NCBI GenBank assembly: GCA_027943335.1
Contig: BSBK01000760.1
Coordinates: forward strand, 1,456,001-1,520,000
Source: Chamaecyparis obtusa
Lineage: Eukaryota > Streptophyta > Pinopsida > Cupressales > Cupressaceae
Length of the DNA stretch: 64,000 nucleotides
Reading direction: 5' to 3'
Shown: positions 54,635-64,000 of the stretch, piece after piece
How the letters are laid out: the number at the start of each line of letters is the position of its first letter
How positions within the stretch are numbered: the stretch's first letter is position 1
Position numbers and translations under genes: made by a program
The notes under the pieces: model-generated
Told to the model about the DNA's origin: nothing
Database searches by the model: none
The model's input: the letters and a program-made list of their open reading frames with translations, nothing else

Positions 54635-55819
54635 GTGAGTTCCATCAATGAACCAAGCATTAGCTTGATAGAGTCATACATCAAGTATCTTAGTCAAAAG
54701 AATAAGAGTAAAAATAAAAAGAAAAGGAGTTCTGAGGGTGAAAGCCACTTTGTGGCAGTCTCAAAACCTACAAAAGTAAAAATAAATGATGTATCTGAAG
54801 GTGAAAACCTCTCTAAGGTGCCTAAGGATGAGATATTTGATGTCCTTCCAAGTCATTTATAGGATAGATATCTAGTACTGATTGAGCCCACTAAATCCAT
54901 TAACTTGGGAACATCAGAAGAACCATAGTTGATCTATGTAGCACAATCCTTATCAAAAGAAGAAAAGAAACAATTTACTACATTCCTAACAGAAAAGAAG
55001 ATCAATTTTGCATCGAAATATTTAGATATGCTAGGGTTAGATCCTGATCTTATAATGCACCATTTATCTATAGCTCCAGGGGTCAAACCCGTTAAAATTT
55101 TTTTGAGAAAGATGCATCCACATGTTGCACTCTTGGTCAAAGCTGAATTAGAGAAACTACTAAAAGCCAGATTCATCTATGTTATTGACTATGCATAGAT
55201 TTTAGAGATGTAAACAAGGCATGCCCTAAGGATGATTTTCCATTACCAAATATTGATATGATAGTGGACATGACTGTGGGCTTTGAGATGTATTCTTTGA
55301 TGGATGGTTTTTCTGGATACAACCAAATAAAAATTGCTCCAGAGGATCAAGAGAAAACTGCTTTCACATGTGCATGGGGTACCTTCTATTGGAATGTCAT
55401 GCCATTTGGTTTGAAAAATTCAGGTGCTACATATCAATGAGCCATGACATCTATTTTTCATGACATGATGCATAGAACTATGGAGGATTATGTTGATGAT
55501 ACCTTGGAAAAATCTATGATAATATCTTAACATCTAAATGATTTGAGAAAAATACTAGATCGAATGGAGAAGTTTAGTCTTAGACTGAACCCTAAGAAGT
55601 GTGCTTTTGGTGTCACTTCTAGAAAGCTCTTAGGCTACATTGTTTCAAAGAAAGGAATTGAAGTAGATCTAGCTAAGGTCAAAGCTATCATGGAGATGCA
55701 TCCTCCCAAGAATATCAGTCAAATGAGAAGATTAGAAGGGAGAATATAATATATTAGATGCTTCATATCTCAGCTAGCAGACATATCACAACCTTTCACA
55801 AAGGCATTACATAAAGGTG
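54635..55819 (+). pseudogene. Tat reverse transcriptase with a small internal deletion
   Basis: The N-terminal part (54929-55198) shows KYLDMLGLDPDLIMHHLSI, GVKPVKIFLRKMHPHV and ELEKLLKARFIYVIDYA. The next motif expected in the family (about 20 residues ending in the RIC stretch) is missing: 55198 joins directly to DFRDVNKACPKDDFPLPNID in another frame. Then MYSLMDGFSGYNQIKI, CAWGTFYWNVMPFGLKNSGATYQ, the catalytic YVDDTL near 55490, LRLNPKKCAFGVTSRKLLGYIVS and SQMRRLEGRI. The gene is cut at 55819 by a large insertion, before RNase H. Confidence 0.85.
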
Positions 55820-58800
55820 TGACCTATTTCCATTATTTTCACTCTTTTGGAAGCCTAGTTACTAGGTGAAGCTACAGTACCCTAGTTTGTGTTATTAGGT
55901 GATCTTGCTTAAAATTTGTGTTCATTTCATTGCAAAATACATGAAAGGGAAAGGAAAGGAACTACATCTAAGATTACATGTGCATATATCAATGTTAAGC
56001 ATGATGTACAAGAGGGAAAGAACTGGAAAGAACATTTATCTGAGGCTCACACATGCCATGAGCATAGCCATTGCTAGAATTGCATAAATGAGTGCAAATA
56101 TACATATATAAGGAACATAAATATCAAGGTACTAGACATTGCCTGGCATTGATGTCATCAAATCTAGTCATGTCCAGAGAGCTCCTATGGTCCTGAACCT
56201 TCAAGAAGAGATAAGAGGAGGGGGTTAGATCCAATGGATCTAAGGAATGTATGGTGCCATGATATTTACAAACATGCATACGTGCACCTAGTCATACACC
56301 TCTAAAAGGGGTTGTGCTCATGGCATGTGCACCCAAGAAAAGATGCTGCAAGAATAAAGGAGATACCATTATTTTCACTAATGTGTTTGTTCCATGTGTA
56401 GATGAATGACCTTGACCTATGATGTAGTCGATGCTAGGATAACCTCAAATTTCCTTGCTAGTGGCTGCATCACAGGCCAAGAACACCCATGATCAAATGA
56501 AGAAGCAACTAGATGAGGCAGTATCAGTGGGACATTCAAATACCATAAAAGAGAATCATAAAGCATGATCAAGCACTAGAAAATTCAAAGGGGATTCATC
56601 ATTAGTATGTAAAGGGGACACAAATCTCCATATGCTAAGGAAGGTACATTGTAGCATAAGATCTATTTCAAGTCTGCATATCATGAGAATGCTATGACAT
56701 GGGGGGTCCTCTGGACCATAATGAATCTATACTTATGAGTGGGAAACATAGGAACAAATAATGTCATCAAACTATATAGTCAACAAATGGGCATGAAATG
56801 AGCACCATGAAGTTCATATAATAGCAGGTGATAGGGTGATACATCCAAAAATAGGGCACATGGATCAAGCCATCAAGGCATGGCATCTACACAAAATAAT
56901 AGGTAAATTCTGAACAACTATGCTAAACATGAATAGGCACCAATATTCCAAGCAATGCAAGGATGCCCTGTTTCAAATTCCTAGGCCCTCATAAATTTAC
57001 ACAATAAACAATGCGATGAATAATGCAATGGTGTCTTATTTTTACAATAGAGATTCATAACAATGCCCTCATCTATATAAAGAATCAACAATAGGCCTCA
57101 AACATGGATACTTTTCAAATCCTGCATGATGGTAAATGAAAAAATTCAAACCTGTTTGTATGACATTGCAAAATACAATGCACACAATTTTTTTTTAAAA
57201 AAGAAAGTTTAAGCAATGAGTGCTCAAGTTAGCAACAACAATGAACAAGTTCATGGGCTTCAATGAAATAATAGGAGTATAAAATGTGTAGAGTCGTTCC
57301 CTAGCTTTTTAGCTAATTGGTTACCATGGGTACAAACAACATCAACAATGTGAACAACAGTGCCAAGGATTTCATAACAAGCCACAATATGGAATCAAGA
57401 TGTAAACTCACGGGCCCCATAAAATGGTAGTGAACATATAAAAGGAAGAGGTGGAAATAAACACAAGACATCAATGCAACTACAAAAGCAATGACACCGC
57501 CAACAATGTAGTGATCTCAGGCTATACATGGTGAGAAGACAATGAGCAGCATGACACAAAAATACAAGGGTTGTAGCATAGGTTTTCAGGTCATGAACAA
57601 CAATAGTGTGATGCCCTAGATACCTTGCGGGCCATATAGAAATAGCAATATCCATACATTGTCAACCTACTATAACATCAAATGGAGCGGCATCAAGCTA
57701 GTTACAACTGGTAAGAAGATCAACAAACATCAAGTCTCTAAACATCACAATGCCTCCAATATCATAGGCTGTATCAAGAGATTACAAGATAGATTTGGGG
57801 GCATGGTGCCATTCATAAACCCATATTCTCATAAAGGCCAGCTCCAATGGAACTGAACTATTTTTAGGGAACAGTGGTGATAAATAAAATCAAAGGGGAT
57901 CAAACCCAAAGGATTGCGACCTGGAATCAATAAAGAGATTTTAAGAATAAACATGGCAGGCTCACAGGCCCAAATAGACATATTCGGTGCCATGTAGAAT
58001 TAGCATCGAACCGACATGACAGCATGATGCCCTAGCTTGTAGCTATGGGACCCTCAAGCAAAAATAGTGAACCCAATCTCATATAGGGGCATTAAGATGG
58101 CCACCAAAATAGTAAATGTAAACAAAGATGGAATGCCTTAGAATAGAGCCCGTGCCTTGGGATAGCAACATCATGCCCTAGTTTTTCAATGCAAAAGTCA
58201 ATACACATGCCATGCCCTCAAGATCTAGAAGAGCACACAAGCAGCACTTTGAAATAAAAGATTTAAGAGTACCATGTTGATAACCATAAGAACTGAATAC
58301 ACCACAAACATTTCATGCAGAGATGGAAATAAACAAGAAATGCAGAGCAACAAATGCCATCACAGTGCCCCTGAGTTCCAAGGAAAAGGCTTAACATGAA
58401 AAGAAATTCTGAATGCCTACCTCATTCTGATGATGCCAAGAAGAGATCAAGAGGCCATGAGTTCCATTTTTGAGCCCGAGTTTGCAGCCAAAAGAGCCAG
58501 TGCAAATGGCAACTTCCCCATCTTGCAGCAGTAAAGTGTCCATTTTTGGGCATTTTTCTTTCTTGGGTCGGCTTTTGCAAGGATTGGTTACTAGATTTTT
58601 CCCTTTTCTTTTTAAAGATTAGGTTGAAAAATCCATTAATTAAATGTTAATATTTTCCTAGGGGTCTTTTGCTTTAGTTTATTACGTGGATTTGATTTAA
58701 AATGTAAATATTTTGGATATGTTCTCCCCTTTTGAATTAATTTTAAATTGGGTTGAGGGACTATTCGTAAAATAATTAATTGAACTTTTGAAATCCACAT

Positions 58801-59702
58801 AGGGGGTAATAAAATGTAAATGTAAAGTCATTACGTATTCTTCATTGTAAGGTACTGACAAGTGGTGTTTTTATAAACCATTTGTTAGATTACCATTTTT
58901 AGAGTATGACTTGAAGGGGACATGATTATTCATTTGACCATCCTTTTTGGGGTCCCCACTTTTTCCACTACCCCTAAAAACTCAAGAATTGGGTATCCGA
59001 GTTGAGGAGGCATTTATGGGCCTATTTTTAGATTTTCCATTTTTAGGAGGTTGAGGGCTTGAATGTAGATTCCTAGGGTTTTCTTTTTATACCTCTCACT
59101 TAGGTGATTAAGGTTAGTTCTTCTTTCCCTCTTCCTTGGAGGTGAATGACTGTAGCTCTAGAGAAGAAGATTGATATTTTTGGCTCCTTTCATTGAATAT
59201 AAGACACTATTCCTTCTCGTCCTTGTTATTTTGTGAGTTTTCCTATTTAAATTCATGTTAAAGTTGTTGTGATCTTGTCATCCTTTACTTTGCATGTCTG
59301 TTCAAATTGAATGTTCAAGAAGGTGTTTTGCAGTTGTTGTTCTAATCTGTGTACATTTGATATTAAGTTGTGGGAGTTTTTCCCCTCTTTTAATACAAAT
59401 ACCTCTTTATTTCAAGAATTGTCAAGGAAGACAGGGTCAAGTTGTGAGTTACTAGATTATTTTAAGTGTCATTGTGAATTCTGATTCAATCTATGGATCT
59501 ACAAAGTTCGGTAAATCGCCTAGTTTTAGTTTCAATTTCATGCACTCTCTCTCCCTTTTCCTTCAAAGTTTAGTATAGTTTTAGGTGATTCAAGGGGAAG
59601 CTAGCCCCTAATCCAGAGGTCTATTCTCTGATAGGTTACCCATAGCCTGAGAATAGTCCCATGTTTCACGGGATTGTTGGGTTTTACACTTAGCCATACT
59701 CA
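55820..59702. mobile_element. 3.9-kb noncoding insertion between Tat RT and RNase H, possible giant solo LTR
   Basis: The Tat frame stops being Gypsy-like after KALHKG at 55819 and resumes at 59703. The insert starts TGACC and ends CATACTCA, with GGTG on both sides (55816-55819 and 59703-59706). If the last A is counted outside, a 5-bp AGGTG repeat results. No coding sequence, no paired LTRs and no terminal inverted repeats beyond TG/CA. A TATA-like TTTTTATACCTC lies near 59083 and a T-rich stretch with AATACAAATA near 59392. This best fits a solo LTR of an element with very long LTRs; orientation + is suggested by the TATA-like box only. Confidence 0.6.
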
Positions 59703-60164
59703 GGTGCAATCCTTAGTGACAACATGATCTTTGCATGGAATGAGGAATGTGAAAAGAACTTTAATCATATCAAGAAATATCTATCAAATCCTCCTATTTT
59801 GATGCCTCATATTCAAGGAAAACCATTGATTCTTTATGTCTCCACTATAGATACATCATTGGGGACATTACTAGCACAACATGATGAGAACAAGAAGGAA
59901 AGATCTATATACTATATCAGTAGAACATTGGTAGCACAAGAGAAGAACTATTCCATGATTCAGATAGCTTGTCTAGCTATGATCTTTGCATCACAGAAAT
60001 TGAGACATTACATGTTGGCTCATACCACACATTTGGTAGCTAAGATTGATCCACTAAAGTACCTACTAAGTAAAGCTTCCCTCATAGGTAGATTAACTAA
60101 ATGGGTGATGCTATTAAGTGAATTTGACATTGAATATATTGAAAGAAAAGCTACCAAGGGCTAA
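59703..60164 (+). pseudogene. Tat RNase H (first, Gypsy-type, degenerate)
   Basis: FAWNEECEKNFNHIKKYLSN opens the domain, then PLILYVSTIDTSLGTLLAQ, RSIYYISRTLVAQEKNYS, ACLAMIFASQKLRHYML, and RLTKWVMLLSEFDIEYIER. The usual D-A-S motif is T-I-D-T-S here, and the second motif H-T-T-H-L-V-A-K-I-D-P lacks the canonical Asp of TDHxxL. In Tat elements the first RNase H is known to be degenerate with the second one taking over, so this is expected. Confidence 0.8.
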
Positions 60165-60194
60165 GTAATTGTAGATCAACTGGCTAATGCACCT

Positions 60195-60640
60195 TTGTTT
60201 GATGATACACCGATGCAAATGGAATTACCAGATTCCTCTATCATGAATCTTTCTTCTAGAACATGGAAGTTATTCTTTGACGGCTCCTATACACAGAATG
60301 GATCCGGAGTAGGCATATTTTTCATCACTCCTCAAGGATACTTGATCCCTAAAGCATTCAGAATAAAGTTTCCTTGCAAAAACAATATTTCTGAATATGA
60401 AGCCCTTCTTAATGGCATGAAGATAGCAATTGAATTGAGAGTAACAGAACTACACATTCATGGAGACTCACAACTTGTAATACACCAAGTCAATGATCTC
60501 TATCAAATGAAAGATGGAAAGCTAATCCCATACTACAGAATGGTAGATGATCTAAATAAATATTTCATATCTATCACCTTTGAGAAAATTCCTAGAATAG
60601 AGAATAAAGTTGTTGATGCTATGGAAACACTACAAGTTCC
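60195..60640 (+). pseudogene. Tat second RNase H (archaeal-like, aRNH)
   Basis: It has all four acidic residues of the family: LFFDGSYTQNGSGVGIFF (Asp), NISEYEALLNGMKIAIEL (Glu), LHIHGDSQLVIHQV (Asp) and NKVVDAMETL (last Asp). Open from 60195 with the flanking linker MFDDTPMQMELPD; the ADAL end is changed to VDAM. It lies between the degenerate RNase H and integrase, the standard Tat arrangement. Confidence 0.85.
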
Positions 60641-60779
60641 TGGTGGAAGCACTATCTTATCCTACATATGATTCCCCTGAAACCCACATGATCTACATTA
60701 TTGTTGGTCATGATTCATATAGATATAAAAACCTATTCTCCTATCTCCAAGATCAAATAATTCCTGATACCTTCAACCA

Positions 60780-61990
60780 CAATGAGAAATGATACCTTAT
60801 CTAAAATGTATCCCGGTATGTCATCATTGGTAACGATCTATACAAACGAGGTCTAGATGGTACACTCCCTAGATGTTTAGAATGGGAAGAGTCTCAATGT
60901 GTATTAGAAGAATTCCATGAAGGTATATGTGGATCACATTCCAACAGTTTAACACTAGCTCAAAAACTTATTAGGGCTGGTTACTATTGGCCTGAAATGG
61001 AAAAAGAGGCTATCAAGTTTGCTAAGAACTATCAAAAGTGCCAAGTACATGGTAACTTAATTCATGCACTAGGGAGAGATCTAATTCCCTTCACTACACA
61101 ATGGCCTTTTCACCAATGGGCATTTGATCTTATAGGAGCCATACATCCTCAATCTTCTAATGGACATCCTCATATTATTATAGCTACAGTCTATTTTACA
61201 AAATGGGTAGAAGTAGTCCCTTTGACTCAAGTAATCGACAAACAAATTTCAATGTTCATTCTGAACTACATCATATGTCGGTATGGAATTCCACATTCAA
61301 TATTCATAGATAATGGTGGCCAATTCAAGAATAAGGACTTAGATTCCTTGTGTTCAAAATTTAAGATTACAAAACATTGGTCATCTATCTACTATCCTCA
61401 AGGGAATGGACAAGCAGAGGCATCCAACAAGAATCTATTGAAAATTCTACACCATACAGTTAATAATATGAGAAGAGATTGGCATCTCATGATCAATCCA
61501 GCTCTCTAGGCCTATAAAAAAATTATCAGAATGCCCACTGTGGATACACCATTCACTTTAGTTTATGGGTCTGAAGCGGTACTACCTATTGAAATTGAAA
61601 TCCCACCACTAAGAATAAGAATGCATGGTCTAGTAACTGATGATGACTACAGAGTGTCTAGGTTGCAAGAAATTGAACTACTAGATGAGCACAGACACAC
61701 ATCATATGATCATCTCAGAGTCTATCAAAAGAGAATGTCTAGAGGTTACAACAAGAAATTCAGACACATAGAATTTTAGGTTGGCGATCTAGTCTTGAGT
61801 GAGAATCCTAAAAATCAATCACATAGAGAATGCAAGGGGAAGTTTGAACCCAACTAGCTAGGTCCCTTTGTTATCACTGCTACTTTTGGCTCTAGTGCCT
61901 ATCAATTCTCAACATTGAAGGAGAACAACTCCAAGAACCAATCAACGTTCTTCATCTGAAGAAATTCTATACCTAAGGCATTCAACATTC
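60780..61990 (+). pseudogene. Tat integrase, broken
   Basis: Zinc domain: EEFHEGICGSHSNSLTLAQ to AKNYQKCQVHG, where the first Cys of the HHCC pair has become Tyr (Y-x2-C). Core: WAFDLIGAIHP (Asp), SIFIDNGGQFKNKDL (Asp) and YYPQGNGQAEASNK (Glu), a complete DDE. C-terminal: TPFTLVYGSEAVLPIEIEIP, YNKKFRHIEF, then a stop at 61777 before VGDLVLSENPKN and the GPFVI module. Stops at 61507 and 61777 and a frame change upstream of 60990 inactivate it. Open piece 60997-61509 is 170 codons. Confidence 0.88.
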
Positions 61991-62043
61991 AAAAATGTCT
62001 TGAAAAAATTATAAAAATTGAAAATGTCCTGAAAAATGATCAT

Positions 62044-62231
62044 CTTGGTGAAAACCTATCAATAGGCTCCTTGATGTATCATAAAAAAATAAAAAGTATC
62101 AAAAGTACAAAAAAATTTCAAAAAAATGAAAAATACAAAAAAATGAGAAAAAGAAAAAGTGCCTTGGTGAAAACCTAGAAACATGCACCTTGGTAGCAAA
62201 AATAGAATCTCTGCCAAGATGGTGAAAACCT
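62044..62231 (+). repeat. Recurrent CTTGGTGAAAACCT motif in the Tat 3' untranslated region
   Basis: The motif occurs at 62044-62057 and 62163-62176, with a third variant (AGATGGTGAAAACCT) at 62217-62231. Each is followed by a T/G-A-A-A/C-A-x-GG-type phrase. A-rich low complexity separates the copies. Similar phrases precede the polypurine tract in other plant Tat elements as far as I recall. Confidence 0.65.
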
Positions 62232-62409
62232 GACAAACAGGTACCACTTGTTTCAAAAAACTCCATCTATCAGTGCAATCTTGGTCTCTCCCAGCTTTCA
62301 GTCTTGCTTTAGTTTGTACATACCTCCCGGTTTGTTTCTGCATTCTTATTTTCAATAAAGTTGGTCTGTGCACAATTTGGCCAAAGTGTCCATCTCCTAT
62401 CAATGTTCA

Positions 62410-62419
62410 AACCTGGGGG
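62410..62419 (+). promoter_or_regulatory. Probable polypurine tract of the Tat element
   Basis: AACCTGGGGG followed by CAATCAAA. The position, about 400 bp after integrase and after the repeated motif, fits the lineage. The 3' LTR should begin close by. Confidence 0.5.
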
Positions 62420-63004
62420 CAATCAAAGTTATATCCTATAGTCCTCAATATCTCAGATGTGTCATATCCAGTTAGGGTCCTTTGAAGCTACATCCGAGTC
62501 AGTCAGTTAGTCTCCTTTCCAGAAAGGATTTTTCATCTACAACAACACAAACAAACATCAACATGAATGAAAACAAACATTGCTATGTGCTTTAATCTTC
62601 TTTGTATGCTTACTGATTCACATTGAGATTTTTGCATATTGTGTCCTTTTGAGCTCTTCGATGATGTCCTTTAAAGGATTTAGAGAGTGATGACTAGGGG
62701 CATAATCTTTTATTTTCTTTCTGCTTTGAGCGAAAATCTAATAACTTTGGAAATTCTGGATTGAAATGGTGTCCGTCTGTAAGAGCCTCCATCACGTGTT
62801 GGATGGCCATGAGTACCTCGACCATTGATACCCAAAAAATTCAAGGAATTTTGATCTAGCTTACATCTTTTTGAATGATTTCTCAATCCTATTGTGAATG
62901 GCTATTATCCAAGGATGTGAACGATAAAGGGTCACTGCAGGTAATTCACATTGGAGACAAGAATGAATTCTACAAATTGTTTGGCGTGTTTGTTTTACAA
63001 GGCG

Positions 63005-63117
63005 TATTCAGGTCATTAGAAAATTTATGTTCTGATGCTTATACAAATTTCTATATCAAAATGGACATGATATTCAGGTCATCCAGGAGTTTGTGCCTTG
63101 GTGCTTATATCTAATTT
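63005..63117. repeat. Imperfect tandem duplication, 66-bp unit
   Basis: TATTCAGGTCAT starts at 63005 and again at 63071, with similar following sequence (TGCTTATA). About two copies, the second incomplete. Confidence 0.6.
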
Positions 63118-63135
63118 GACATTTTGAAAAACAAA

Positions 63136-63255
63136 ATCAATATTCATATGTCCATGGTTGTCTAGCTAGTAGTCATTGTATTGACTTTTGACGCAAAAAT
63201 CAATATTCATATGTTCATAGTTTTCTAACTAGTGGATGTTGTATTGATTTATCTA
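63136..63255. repeat. Imperfect tandem duplication, 63-bp unit
   Basis: ATCAATATTCATATG occurs at 63136 and 63199. Both copies continue with TCTAGCTAGT/TCTAACTAGT and TGTATTGA. It lies next to the previous duplication. Confidence 0.75.
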
Positions 63256-64000
63256 GTTACCTAATAAAAATTTAATGATGAAAATGACCGACACATGATT
63301 AGTGACTAAGTCCTAGGTCTTAGCTTTGCATTTTATTTTGCATGTCACTTTGCACTTTGCATGATTGCATGATCTCACAAATTGCTGAATACACTTGAAC
63401 GCTTAAACGATTCTCCAAAACTATGCTAACCATATCATAAGGACCGAGTATCGCACAAAGGTCTTCTTAAAAGATTACCAAGCAAGCACCCCTAGCTAAT
63501 TTCAATGTTCTGAACCCATTTTCGGGATCAAAATAAAAATCTGAGATCATTTACTATGTCAAAATTACGATTAAAAATTTTTAGACCCAGGACGACCGAC
63601 TGATTGCATAATCAACCTTCAATCATCACAAAAATCCAAAATTCAACTTAACTAATTATCTTACATCAAACTATCAAAATTTCAACTTGGTCAACCATGG
63701 TCAACTCATAGTCAAACCTAGTCAAACTTGGTCTCCAGGACCTCCAAACAATGTAGAACGTGTTATCGAATGTGTATAACCACTTCTCAAATCAATTAAC
63801 ATGCTTCTAAACCATTTAACACTAACTTTTCTTGTTAGATTTTGATTTTCATCCCGAAGGCGGCATGGTATTACACATCAATCAAGTCTATAAATCAAAT
63901 CTTTCCTCAGTAATCAAGACAAAAACCATGTCTATTTGCTAATTCATCAAAAGACCTCATTGCTTCGGGCACATCACTTGAGGCATATCAAATTCATCAA

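Larger units (their letters stand above)
50698..62419 (+). mobile_element. Decayed Ty3/Gypsy element of the Tat lineage with a 3.9-kb insertion
   Basis: Gag, protease, a G-patch-like segment, RT, RNase H, a second RNase H of the archaeal-like type and integrase appear in order. The double RNase H is the known mark of the Tat lineage. Many stops, several frameshifts and a small RT deletion make it non-functional. A purine-rich AACCTGGGGG at 62410-62419 is the probable polypurine tract. LTR limits are unresolved. Confidence 0.85.
62420..64000. other. Noncoding, probable Tat 3' LTR running out of the window
   Basis: No coding sequence except a doubtful 79-codon frame (62875-63114) that reads through a short tandem duplication. 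No 5' counterpart is seen, so the LTR identity is inferred only from its place after the polypurine tract. Confidence 0.4.

Noticed and set aside
55899..57856. Short ORFs inside the 3.9-kb insertion
   Set aside because: No longer than expected by chance, no domain, and frame order inconsistent with one gene.
62875..63114. 79-codon ORF after the Tat element
   Set aside because: It reads through a short tandem duplication in noncoding DNA and shows no known domain.
1..64000. CRISPR arrays, bacterial operons, rRNA or tRNA genes, and host plant genes
   Set aside because: The repeats are LTRs and simple repeats of eukaryotic type. I saw no cloverleaf or rRNA signature, and every recognisable protein domain belongs to a retrotransposon.

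Overview
The window is AT-rich nuclear DNA of a land plant and consists almost entirely of LTR retrotransposons in various states of decay, with no host gene I can recognise. Plant-type Ty1/Copia and Ty3/Gypsy proteins, a chromodomain Gypsy element, a Tat-type Gypsy element with two RNase H domains, deep nesting and several solo LTRs all point to a repeat-rich seed plant genome. A gymnosperm is my guess; that is inference, not something the sequence proves.

Layout. 1-9845 is a three-level nest: an old + strand Gypsy pol (6822-9845), interrupted by a - strand Copia element (5' LTR 5628-6816, gag to RT 5571-2655), which is itself interrupted inside RT by the 3' end of a third element (1-2654) carrying an intact, unrecognised ORF. 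9846-11436 is noncoding and may hold the old Gypsy 3' LTR. 11442-15726 is a - strand Gypsy element reduced to LTR-gag-protease-LTR, with perfect target-site duplications (TSD) GAGAG. 15732-19215 has no genes but holds a microsatellite, a perfect 39-bp inverted repeat and an array of small palindromes. 19216-23262 is a + strand Gypsy gag-protease element lacking pol. 24341-30712 is the best preserved element: a chromovirus with 862-bp LTRs, TSD CTTTT and a 1502-codon gag-pol frame that has eight stops and no visible frameshift.

31430-46497 holds a Gypsy integrase broken into three pieces. The first interruption is a 13-kb non-autonomous Copia-like element (31477-44472), itself containing a 7.4-kb relative (33734-41179). 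The second is a solo LTR (45075-46388). Both non-autonomous elements encode a coiled-coil protein with zinc knuckles plus a second, unrecognised ORF region, and neither shows protease, integrase or RT. 48375-49537 is another solo LTR (TSD CTACT), from the same family as the Copia LTR at 5628-6816. 50698-62419 is a decayed Tat-type Gypsy element (gag, protease, G-patch-like segment, RT, two RNase H domains, integrase). It is split between RT and RNase H by a 3.9-kb noncoding insertion (55820-59702). 62420-64000 is noncoding and probably includes the Tat 3' LTR.

How the parts relate. The autonomous-type elements (Copia, chromovirus, Tat) encode the reverse transcription and integration functions. 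The gag-only elements presumably depended on such proteins supplied in trans. Most stops in the chromovirus are explained by C-to-T or G-to-A changes, which fits methylated, silenced repeat DNA.
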